This document shows, piece by piece, positions 48,749 to 57,398 of a DNA stretch of 64,000 nucleotides. The stretch comes from Streptacidiphilus sp. 4-A2 (GTDB lineage Bacteria; Actinomycetota; Actinomycetes; Streptomycetales; Streptomycetaceae), in the NCBI GenBank assembly GCA_014284505.1, contig JAAFYY010000001.1:4154001-4218000 (forward strand). Reading direction: 5' to 3'. Each line of letters opens with the position of its first letter. Position 1 is the first letter of the stretch. The notes under the pieces are model-generated. The model searched no databases and was not told the origin of the DNA. It saw nothing but the letters and a program-made list of their open reading frames with translations. The translations under genes and the position numbers were made by a program.

Positions 48749-49166
48749 GGCAGCCACGCCTCCTTGGGGCTGGTGACCGAGGAGGTGATCCAGCCCCCGC
48801 CGGGCAGCGGCAGCAGCGACTGCGCCTGGACGTGCACGGTGACCCGCACCGCCTTGGTCTGCGGCAGCTGCGTTTCGACGGAGGGCGTGGTCTTCAGGCC
48901 GGCTGCGTACTGCGCGAGGATCTCGTCGGACCGGTGCGCGCCGTCCTTGGGGCCGGACTGGTAGGAGCGGGCCACACTGGCGCCGTCGCGGGCAGCCGTG
49001 AGCGCCACGGTCCGCGCCCACCACCACAGCATGCCCTGCACCACGAGCATGATCAGCAGCAGGACGACCGGGAAGACCATGGCGAAGGTGATCGAGGTAC
49101 TGCCGCCGTCGTCCCCCGCAGCCGGTCCAGCGCTGCGAGGGGACGTGGCGGATGATGATTCGTCAC
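48745..49166 (-). CDS. TadE-family pseudopilin (one frameshift)
   Basis: The GTG at 49166 overlaps the stop of the Flp-like gene. The short basic lead (VTNHHPPRPLAALDRLRG) meets a shift near 49110 and continues GGSTSITFAMVFPVVLLLIM, a TadE helix, then WWWARTVALTAARDGASVAR and an exported domain ending TSSVTSPKEAWLP. The uncorrected frame starts only at the internal ATG at 49080. It is the partner of the downstream TadE gene. Confidence 0.75.
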
Positions 49167-49438
49167 TTAGTGCCCGGGACGGGCGGGGTGGTGATCTGGC
49201 CGTTGAGCTTGGTGACCACCGCGTAGATGCTGCCCAGGATCAGCACCGCGAAGGCGATCACCGCGATGGTGATCAGCGCCTGCTCGATGGAGACCGCGCC
49301 CCGCTCGCCGTCCTCGCGGGCCTTCTTCGTCCGCTCGGTGACCGAGTGCACCAGGTTCGTCGCCAGCAGTACCGGCAGGAACTCCAGCGGCACCGCCTGG
49401 TTCCACAACGCGCCGAGCCGGTTCTTCATTGCGTTCAT
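49163..49438 (-). CDS. Flp-type pilin-like small membrane protein
   Basis: This intact 91-residue protein has a basic amphipathic lead (MNAMKNRLGALWNQAVPLEF), the class III prepilin-like junction GERGAVSIEQALITIAVIAF with Glu at position +5 after the Gly-Ala, and one helix ending ILGSIYAVVTKLNGQI. GAGGAG lies seven bases before the ATG at 49438. It is the best candidate for the major pilin, though the pre-helix lead of about 48 residues is longer than in typical Flp and includes a second hydrophobic stretch. Confidence 0.75.
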   Translation of the reverse strand: MNAMKNRLGALWNQAVPLEFLPVLLATNLVHSVTERTKKAREDGERGAVSIEQALITIAVIAFAVLILGSIYAVVTKLNGQITTPPVPGTK

Positions 49439-49476
49439 CGTGCACTCCTCAGCTGCTGTCGGATCTGTCGTGGCTT

Positions 49477-50364
49477 TCAGATGCCGGCGCCGCTGAACAT
49501 CACGGCGACGGCGGGGTAGGCGATCAGGACGGTCATCAGCATCACCAGGATGGTCCCGGGGATGACCATGCGCTCGGACTCGACGGAAGCCTTGGCCTGC
49601 TCGGCCGCCAGCAGTTCCGAACGCAGGTTGTGGGCACGGGCCCGCAGCGCGGTGTAGATCGAGGCGCCGTCGGTGCCGGACACCTGCATGATGTCGGCCA
49701 GGTCGGTCAGCGCCGACAGTCCCAGCCGCCGGCCCAGGGCGGTCAGCCCGACCCAGGGCGGCTGCCGGTCCAGCGCCGCGCTCTCCATGGCCGCCGCGAA
49801 CTGCCGGAACACCGGCGAACGCCCGACCGTGGCAGCCCGGCGCAGCGACTCGGCCGGGCCGTGGTCGGCGGCCCGCTCCATCGCCACCAGCTCCAGATAG
49901 GCGGAGATGGCGTGCAGATACTCGGTGCGGGCCTCCGCCGCCTGACCCTTGAGCGTCCAGTCGGGCAGGAACCACATCACCGCGGCCAGCGCCAGGGCCC
50001 CGCCCAGGGACAGCAGCAGCGGTGGATGGGCGCCGAACAGCACCGCGAACAGCTGGAGGTAGGGCGGGAAGGCGAGGCCGATCAGCGCGCACAGGGCCTT
50101 GGTCGCCATGAACCGGCTCGGGCTGCGCCCGGTCAGCGCGAGCTGCTGTTCGGGGATGCGCACCCCGGGCAGTTGCAGCAGCGGCACGCCCAGCCGGTCC
50201 AGCAGGGAGCCCGGCGGGAGCGCACGGCCGAGCCCGGAGGCGGGCTGCATCCGCTCCAGCACCGTGCCCAGGTCCGGCGGCGCGGCCCGGAGTTGGGAGA
50301 CCAGCAGGGCCAGCCCCAGGCCGACCACGGCGCCGGCCAGGATCAGCCAGGTCAGTTGCGTCAT
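49477..50364 (-). CDS. tadC: Type II secretion F / TadC-like inner-membrane protein
   Basis: This intact 295-residue protein has an N-terminal helix (TWLILAGAVVGLGLALLVSQ), two central helices (ALIGLAFPPYLQLFAVLFGA, LLLSLGGALALAAVMWFLPD), the T2SSF domain (ISAYLELVAMERAADHGPAE, LADIMQVSGTDGASIYTALR) and a C-terminal helix. It forms the platform with TadB on which the CpaF ATPase acts. The ATG at 50364 overlaps the TadB stop (ATGA). Confidence 0.9.
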   Translation of the reverse strand: MTQLTWLILAGAVVGLGLALLVSQLRAAPPDLGTVLERMQPASGLGRALPPGSLLDRLGVPLLQLPGVRIPEQQLALTGRSPSRFMATKALCALIGLAFPPYLQLFAVLFGAHPPLLLSLGGALALAAVMWFLPDWTLKGQAAEARTEYLHAISAYLELVAMERAADHGPAESLRRAATVGRSPVFRQFAAAMESAALDRQPPWVGLTALGRRLGLSALTDLADIMQVSGTDGASIYTALRARAHNLRSELLAAEQAKASVESERMVIPGTILVMLMTVLIAYPAVAVMFSGAGI

Positions 50365-51301
50365 CGGGCACCGCCCGCTTCTCCGGCCGGGTCGGCGCTC
50401 GGCTCGGGAAGCTTGACCGTGCTGCGCCGGTCGGCTTCGAGGAAGCGTGACACCGGGCGGGCGGTGGCCATGGACTGCATCCAGGCGACCACCGCCACCA
50501 TCGCGGCGACGACCCCGGCCAGCACCAGCTCCCCGGTCAGCGTGGAGTAGGGGCGGATGTAGGTGCGGTCGAACGAGCCCGGCGACCACGACCAGCAGGA
50601 TGATGATGGTGAGCCAGCGGACGGTGACCCGGTGCTTGGCCCGGTCGGCCTCGATGGCCCGGCGCTGCCGCACCTCCTCCCGCACCGACGCCGCGAGGTC
50701 CGTCAACGCCTGCGCCAGGCCCGGGCCGTGGTCGTTGGCTCGCAGTACCAGCGCGGCCAGCACCTTGTCGGCGGTGGCGTCGGAGAGTTCGTTGCCGAGC
50801 ACCCGCAGCGCGTCCTCCAGCCGCCAGCGGGCCAGCAGCCGCTCGGAGAGGTCGGTGATCTCCCGCTCCAGCGCGGCGGGCGCGGTGTTGCGGCTGGTGC
50901 CGACCACCTGCTCCAGACCGCCGCCGGCCACCAGCCGGTCGGACAGCCGCTGGGTCCACTCGGCCAGCGCCTCCAGCCGGACGATCGGACCTTCATGGGC
51001 ACTGGTGGAGGCCAGGAACCAGGGGATCACAAACACCAGCGGGCGCCGCCAGCACCGCCAGCGGGATTCCGGTGACCAGCCAGCCGGCCGGTCCGCCGAC
51101 GGCGGCCAGCGCCAGCTGGATCCGGCGGCGGCGGACCACGGCCGCCGAGGGGGTCCCGCTGGTGCCGAACCAGAGCCTGCGGGCACGCAGGGCCGAGGCG
51201 CTGGGCGCCCCCGGCGCACGGTCCGGGGAGCCCACGAAGAACAGCGCCAGGCAGGCCAGGCCGAGCGCCAGGGCCACTCCGCACAACAGGTAGTCGGTCA
51301 T
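50361..51301 (-). CDS. tadB: Type II secretion F / TadB-like inner-membrane protein (two frameshifts)
   Basis: The start MTDYLLCGVALALGLACLAL and VGGPAGWLVTGIPLAVLAAP are in one frame; after a break near 51040 the T2SSF domain follows (LEALAEWTQRLSDRLVAGGG, RWRLEDALRVLGNELSDATA, HGPGLAQALTDLAASVREEV). A second break near 50578 leads to the last helix and a stop at 50361. TadB and TadC form the inner-membrane platform. The ATG at 51301 overlaps the CpaF stop. Confidence 0.87.
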
Positions 51302-52930
51302 CGCCTGCCTCCGGTGACACGCAGATCCAGCGGACGGCCCCAGCTGCCGTACGGGTTGTCCAGCAGCGCCGGGTCGAAGCCGACCCGGCGCAGGTCGTCC
51401 AGGCAGGCCGGGGGCGTGTTGGGGACGGCCCGGGGTTCCAGGCCGCCCCGGTGCGGCCCGAACACGGTGTTCACCGAGGGGCGGCCGTTCTCGCCGATCC
51501 CGGTGAGCTCCAGCACATGGGAGACGAAGCGGTGCATCCGGCCGCCGATCGGGGTCTCGTCGATCAGCGACATGTGGACGATCAGGTGCACGCCGTTGGC
51601 CAGCAGCCGGTAGGCGAGGCCGTCGTTGATGTTGGCGCCGTACTCCGCGCAGAGCTGGGCGATCCGGTCGGGGACCATGTACGGGGTCTGTGCGTGCATG
51701 GTGGCCATGCCGCCGACGCCGTTGGTCATCGCCTGGAGCATCGGCATGACCTCGCGCGAGCGGACCTCGCCGACGATGATCCGCGACAGCGACATCCGCA
51801 GCGCGGCCGGCATCAGCTCGGTCAGCGTCAGCTCGCCCGAGGGCCGGCCGTCGATCCGCTCGCCGTTGCCCTGCCGCTCCTCGATCGGCACCACCTGCCG
51901 CAGATGGCCGAGGGTGTGCAGCCACAGCTCGTACTCGGACTCCATGGTCGCGACCCGCTCCTCCGCCGGGATCTCCGCGGCCAGCGCCCGCAGCAGCGAG
52001 GTCTTCCCGGCCCGCTGCACCCCGGTGACCAGGATGTGCTTGCGGGCCCTGATCGAGGCGGCGAGGAAGGCGGCCAGGGTGGAGTCGACGCTGCCGAGCC
52101 GCACCATGTCGCCGAGGGTGGCCGAGGCGACCCGGTGGCGGCGGATGGTCACATACGGCCGGGGGGTGACCCCGGTCAGCACCTGGACGCGCATCCCGCC
52201 GTCGAGGCGCATCGCCAGGGTCGGGCTGGAGGTCGACAGCGAGCGCTCGCCGCCGCCGTGCCGCCGGGCCAGGTCCTGGAGCAGCTCCACCAGTTCCTCG
52301 TCGCTGTCGGCGATCGGCGGGACCTGGCGCAGCGGTTCGTTGGAGCGCAGCACGGACACGTTGTCGCAGCCGTTGATGTAGATGTCCTCGACCTGTTCGT
52401 CGTCCAGGTAGGGCTGGAGCCGTCCGGCCCGGTACATCAGGTCGAACACGGCGTCGGCCAGGGCCCGGTCCATCTCCCGGGTCGGCGAGAGGCCGTGGGT
52501 CTGCGCGTAGGCGTCGGACCAGCGGGCCACCACGCTCTCGATCACGGCCCGGCCCCGCTGGCGGCGGGTCTCCTGGTCGGCCGGGGTGTCGCCGGACGAC
52601 TGCTCGTGCAGCTCGTCCGCGACCAGCTTGCGCACCTGCCGGACGGCGGGTAGTCCACCGCGGCTGGCGGCTGGCCTGGGTCCCGGCCCGGCTCCGGCGC
52701 ACGCAGTGGCGTGACCGGAAGCCGGGACAGCGGCGGCGCCGCGTGCCCGGGCGGCGGCCCGGCGTGGCGTCCGGAGGGCGGCGGGTACTGCGGGCCGGGG
52801 TAGGCCGGCTGCGGCTGGGTCCGGGGCGGCTGGGTCTGCTGCGGCTGGGCCTGGGCCTGCTGCGGCTGGGGCTGGCTCGGGGCACCGGCGGCAGGGTGAT
52901 CGGGGCGAGCGGCAGATGGTTAGCGCGCAT
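51298..52930 (-). CDS. cpaF: CpaF/TadA-type secretion ATPase with Pro/Gln-rich N-terminal tail (two frameshifts in the tail)
   Basis: The conserved 445-residue core is intact: LQPYLDDEQVEDIYINGCDN, RLDGGMRVQVLTGVTPRPYV, Walker A VTGVQRAGKTSLLRAL, ERVATMESEYELWL, Walker B SRIIVGEVRSREV and a GGMATMHAQ box. This hexameric ATPase powers Tad pili. Upstream, the frame from ATG 52930 (MRANHLPLAPITLPPVP) shifts near 52885, gives a tail of Gln-Pro repeats (QPQPQQAQAQPQQTQPPRTQ), and shifts again near 52650. The tail is longer than usual for CpaF. Confidence 0.9.
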
Positions 52931-52933
52931 GGC

Positions 52934-54011
52934 TCACCGCCTGCGGGCGCAGCTCGCCGGTCGGTCCGGCGGAGGAATCGGGGCGGTCGGCATCGGTCTT
53001 CCGGTGGGCATCGGGCCAGGAGCCGGGGGCGAGGGCGGCACCGGGCCGGGGTAGGGGCCGGTCATCGGGCCGGTGGTCGGGCCGGGTACGGGCGGGCGTC
53101 CTGGCGGCGTCATCGGGCGCGCCGGGCCGAACTCCCCGTACTCCTGCTCCGGCGCCGGGCCGGGAGCGGTCACCGGTATCGGCGCGGTGTCCTGCTCGTC
53201 GGCCGGAAGCGACACCGGGCGCTGGACCTGCGTCAGCTTGGCCCGGCGGCGGCCTACTTGGGCACGCACCTCGTCAACCACGGTGCGGGTGGCCCAGCAG
53301 CGGCGAGCGGACAAAGCGGCGGTCGTGGGTGTTGCCGCCGTCGGAGAGCACCCCGGCGACGGCGGGCGCGTACGGCAGCAACCCCAGGACCGGAGAGCCG
53401 AGTTGGGCACTGACGTCGGCGGCCTTGTAGGGGCCCTCCTCGACCAGGACCAGTCCGAGCGTGTCCGCGCCGCGGCCGTGGGCGTTCAGGTCGGCGCGCA
53501 GGGCCGCGATCCGCGGGTGGGTGGTGGTCAGCGAGCGCAGTGTCGAGCGGGCGACCACGAGCACCGCGTCCGCACGCCGGGCCAGCACCGCGCTGGGGCC
53601 GGCCGCTCCGGAGCGGCCCAGGTCCACCAGCACATCCACGCCCTGGCCCTCCAGCGCGGCCAGCAGGTTCGCCAGCGACTCCCAGACGTAGGCCAGCCCG
53701 GAGTACTGCGCCGGGTCGCTCACCCCGGGCAGCAGCAACCGGTCGGCGGTGCCGCCCGGCGAGACGTCGGTGAGCTGGGTCATCAGGGTCTGCGCCAACT
53801 GGCCCTGCCGGTCGGCCACTCCGAGCTGACCCAGGCCCCGGCTGGCGTCCAGCCGCCCCTCCAGCGCGCCGGAGAGGATCACCCCGTCCGGGTCGCACTC
53901 GGCCAGCAGCACCCGCCCGCCGCTCTGCAACGGCCAGGCATGCAGCATGGCCAGGGCGGTGACGGTGGCCCCGGGCGCGCCGTGGCCGCCGACGATCGCG
54001 AAGAGCGCCAT
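52934..54011 (-). CDS. CpaE-like / P-loop-fold protein of the Tad operon (one frameshift)
   Basis: The N-terminus MALFAIVGGHGAPGATVTAL occupies the place of a ParA/MinD-type Walker A but lacks the lysine. LLAECDPDGVILSGALEGRL and VLVDLGRSGAAGPSAVLARR occupy the later nucleotide-binding strands. Tad CpaE/TadZ proteins localise the pilus machine at a pole. After a shift near 53310 the C-terminal 130 residues are Pro-rich (GPMTGPYPGPVPPSPPAPGP). Because of a shift in the upstream SAF gene, the two read as one fused ORF here. The stop is 3 bp from the CpaF start. Confidence 0.78.
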
Positions 54012-54012
54012 C

Positions 54013-54712
54013 TCAGCCGCCGCCCTGGGGGCGAACACGACCGCGAACCCGCCGGAGGCGGCGAGCACCGCCAGTTGCGGGGCCTGGGCGCTGGGTACGG
54101 CGACATCGACCACCGTGGTCCCGTCGTTGTCCGCCGCGCCCACGGTGACCACGGTCGCGGCAATCTGCGAACCCACGGGCGGGAGCACCGAGCCGCCCGA
54201 GGTGGAGCCGCCGCCGGAACCGCCGGCCGAGCTGGTGCCGGTGGACACCACCATCACCTGGTTGCCCGGTTGCAGTGCGGCGGCCGGTAGTTGGGAGTCC
54301 TTGGCGGGCAGTCCGATGACCTGCTGGCCCGCCTGGACCAGGGACGAGCGGGTGACGTCGGTGGTGGTCAGGAACTGACCCTGCATCAGATCAGTGGTGG
54401 CGCGCATGCCGACGACGTTCTCCAGGCTGGCCGCGCCGACCGGTTGCAGGGAGGGGTCCAGCGAGATGTGCGCGATCACCAGGTCGGCGGCGCTGATCGA
54501 CTGCCCGGCGGTCACATTGTGCGCCAGCGCCAGCACCGCACTGCGGCGACCGGTGGTGTTGTAGAGGACCGCGCCGCCCAGGCCCCCGGCCGCGACCAGC
54601 GCGACCGCCAGCGCCAGCACCGCCGGGCTGCGCCGCCGTGCGCGGGGGCGCGCGGGGGTGCGGGGACAGTTCCGGTGGTGGCGCCGGGGAGGGGTGGGAG
54701 TGTGGTGGTCAC
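54013..54712 (-). CDS. SAF-domain (CpaB/RcpC-like) pilus assembly protein (two frameshifts)
   Basis: The GTG at 54712 overlaps the upstream stop (GTGA). The start VTTTLPPLPGATTG shifts near 54625 into a membrane helix (LALAVALVAAGGLGGAVLYN) and a SAF domain (VLALAHNVTAGQSISAADLV, MQGQFLTTTDV, GNQVMVVSTG). The end near 54025 needs one base fewer in a C-run to reach the TGA at 54013. CpaB/RcpC proteins are periplasmic parts of Tad secretion. The Ser/Gly-rich loop GGSGGGSTSGGSV is unusual. Confidence 0.8.
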
Positions 54713-55691
54713 TGTGTCTCCTGGGGCGCTACGTTCAGGGCCTGTGCCTGGTCGATGGTGAGGGTGATCCCCGAGTACTTGTGCATGATCTTCGGAACCG
54801 GGTTGCCGATGCCGATGTTGCTGGTCCAGGTGGCGCCCCAGACCGCGTCCGCGGTCACGTTGTAGGTGCCCGCGGCCCGGTAGCCCGACGCGTAGCCGCA
54901 GACCGGCTTCTCGGTCCCGAAACTGCTCCGGTAGGCGGTGGTGACGTTGTCGCAGCTGAAGTCCTGGCTGCCGTCGCCCATGTCCCATTCGACATGCCCG
55001 ATCACCGCGGTCATGCTGACCGTGACCCCGCCCACGGTCACGACCAGTACCGGAAGTTTCATCGGGCTGTGGGTCCACAACCAGACCGGCAGCCCGACCA
55101 GCCCGGTACCGGTGGGGCTGGCGAGGGGCGCGGAGCCGATGGCGACCGGGTAGGTCGCCAGGGTCGCGTACATCGCGGCCGCGATCTGGCCGGGGTCTCC
55201 TGGGCCGGCTGCCCGGGCGGCGGGGTGGGCAGATAGGCGAGGAAGTAGTCGGCCCCGGCCGCGCCACCTGTATAGGGGCAGTACTCCCAGTAGATGGCGC
55301 CGCCGTCGGCCGGGTTGTGCCCGTACCAGACCACCGCGCTCGGCGGGGGCTGCGGGTTGTCCAGTTGGTCGTAGCAGGCGACGCCGTCCCAGAAGCCGTA
55401 GTTGGGCAGCGAGCAGGGAACGGTGGTGCCCTGGTAGGAGCAGGTGCCGCCGCCACCACCTCCGCCGCCGCCGCCACCGGAGCCGCCGGAGCCGCTGCCC
55501 GAGGACGGCGGGGTGGACGCGCCGATGGTGCAGACCCCGGTGACCGGGTCGCAGCTGCCGCCGCCCCCGCCACCGCCACCGCCGTCCGCGACCGCGGTAC
55601 CGGTGGCGGACAGCACGCCGAAGAGCACTGCGCAGGCCGCGGCCACGGTCGCCGCACCGGCCCGCCCGGAGGTGAGGTGTCGAGTCAGCAC
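54709..55691 (-). CDS. Secreted Gly-rich protein of the Tad operon, function unknown (one frameshift)
   Basis: A signal peptide (AATVAAACAVLFGVLSATGT) is followed by two polyglycine runs flanking CDPVTGVCTI, a middle domain with paired cysteines (GTTVPCSLPNYGFWDGVACY, YWEYCPYTGG), and, after a shift near 55195, a PKD-like beta domain (VEWDMGDGSQDFSCDN, KPVCGYASGYRAAGTYNVTA). The GTG at 55691 overlaps the upstream stop. Its place between pilus genes suggests a surface or tip component (inference). Confidence 0.7.
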
Positions 55692-56247
55692 GGCTTGCTC
55701 CTGTTCACTTCGGTCTCGGTGATCCGCCAGCCGTCGGGGCCCAGTTGCGCCTGGGAGACGGACAGGAAGCGGCTGTGCGCGGAGGGCGCGGTGACGTCCT
55801 TGCCGGTGAACTGGTCGACCGTGTGCCAGCCGCTGACGTCCATGCAGTCGGTGACGGTGGCCGTGGGCGGCCGGGCGGCGAGGTCCAACGCGGTGACCCT
55901 GGGGTTGAGTTGCGGCATGCCGACCATGCGCCAGTCGTTGCTGGCGTCCTCCCCACCGCCGAGATGATCTCGACCAGGGCCTTCCCGCCCGCGTAGTCGC
56001 CGAGCGGGACGTTCTGGACGCTGCCCGCGTCCTCAGCGGCGGCCTGGGCCTGCCGCATGCCGGTATAGGCGGCGAGCACCTGGGCGGTGGCCGCCTGGGC
56101 CGGATTCTGGGAGGGGCTCGGCGCGGCGGACCCGGACGGCGCCGCGCCGATCTGCGCGACCTGCCCGGACTGGGCGGCGCAGCCGGCCGGAGCGGCCACC
56201 GCGATCGCGACCACCGGGAGCACCCGGAAAAGGACCTGATGCCTCAT
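55685..56247 (-). CDS. Exported, possibly lipid-anchored protein of the Tad operon (one frameshift)
   Basis: The start MRHQVLFRVLPVVAIAVAAP is a signal sequence ending APAGC, a weak lipobox; Cys would be the lipid anchor. A Gln/Ala-rich helical segment (VLAAYTGMRQAQAAAEDAG) follows, and after a shift near 55950 the C-terminal half (RVTALDLAARPPTATVTDCM, GWHTVDQFTGKDV, GWRITETEVNRSK) looks like an NTF2-like beta sheet. GAAGGGAAA precedes the ATG at 56247. No function is assigned. It overlaps both neighbours. Confidence 0.65.
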
Positions 56248-57204
56248 CAGCTTTCCCTTCGATGGTCGGGCCTGCCCTGGCCGGACCTTCCGTCGTCCGG
56301 CCTGGCCTGATCGGGCCTGCCGGAGTCTGGCCTGCCGGAGTCGGGCGGGTGCGGCGCAGGGCGTCGCGCAGGGCCGCCGGGAGCGCCTCGACCGGCAGCA
56401 CCCCCCGGCCCGCGGCCCGGTTGCGCAGGTGCACCATGCCGGAACCGGCAAACCGGCCCAGGGTGAGCACGGCGGCCTCCGGCTCGCCCAGCAGCGACTG
56501 GTGCAAGCCCTCCGGAGTGAGCACGGCCGGCGCCCCCGGCAGCCCGTCCCGCAGCCGGGTGGCGACCGCCTCCGCCCAGGAGTGGTCGGCCGCCCCGGAG
56601 CGCGCCCGGCGGCCGCCGAGCTGCCTGACCTGCCCCAGAGCGACGTGCCGTCGGCGAGCAGCCGGTCGGGGCCGGTTCCGGCATGACCGGGCTGGGCGTC
56701 GGTGAGCACGGCCCAGGCCCGTGGATCCGCCTCGACATCGACCATCAGCAGGCGGACCGGTGCGGCCGCGCGGCCGACCGCGTGCGTGATCCACTCCCAG
56801 CGCACCCCCAGCAGGTGCGCCAGCCGCAGCGGCAGCCCGGGCGCGGTGAGGTAGAGCTGCTCGTCGCCACCCAGCGACAACTGGCCGGTGGCGTAGACGA
56901 TCAGGCTGCGCGCCGTGGAGTCGGCGGTGGCCTTGAGACCGGCCAGCAGGCTGTCGGCGTCCCGTCCGTCCGGAGTGCTCACCCGGCACTGGGCCGGGCC
57001 GTCGAAGAGCCCGGTCGGCAGCGCGATGCTCATCGCCGCCAGCCGCGCGGCGTGGCGTTCCGGACCGACCCGCGCCCGCGCCGCGTTTGTGGGCAGCAGC
57101 AGCACGATCCGGTGCGGCGGCGCGGTCTGCCTGATCGGCGTGCCGTCCAGACTGTCGGCGGACGGGGTGCGCCAGCCGAAGCTCGCGGTACCGGTACTCT
57201 CCAT
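56247..57204 (-). CDS. Hypothetical first gene of the Tad operon (two frameshifts)
   Basis: No signal peptide or helix is visible; the protein (about 320 residues) reads IVLLLPTNAARARVGPERHA, SLIVYATGQLSLGGDEQLYL, LLGVRWEWITHAVGRAAAPV, then after a shift near 56645 LTPEGLHQSLLGEPEAAVLT. This alternation of strands and helices recalls caspase-like or Rossmann folds, but I cannot assign a family. The tail is a repeated RPDSG/RPDQA run. GGAGGAG precedes the ATG at 57204; the TGA at 56247 overlaps the next ATG (TGATG). It may be cytoplasmic and regulatory. Confidence 0.65.
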
Positions 57205-57398
57205 CGGCTGCTCCTCCCTTCCTGCCTCGGCCGGGTCCCTCTCGGTCGGGTCGCTCGCGGGCGGGTCCCGCACGGGTTGTTTCTGCGGGGGCGATCTGTC
57301 GGGTAGTGGCGGGTGGTGGTCTGTCGGGCGTCGGTTCGGTGGCGGCGGGGTTCGGTGGCGGCGGGGTGCGGGGGCGTGCGCGGGCGGCTGTGCTCCGG

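Noticed and set aside
52934-54712. Apparent fusion of a SAF-domain protein to a CpaE-like protein
   Set aside because: One base too many in a C-run removes the SAF stop at 54013. The CpaE part starts with its own ATG at 54011, and both families are separate genes elsewhere.
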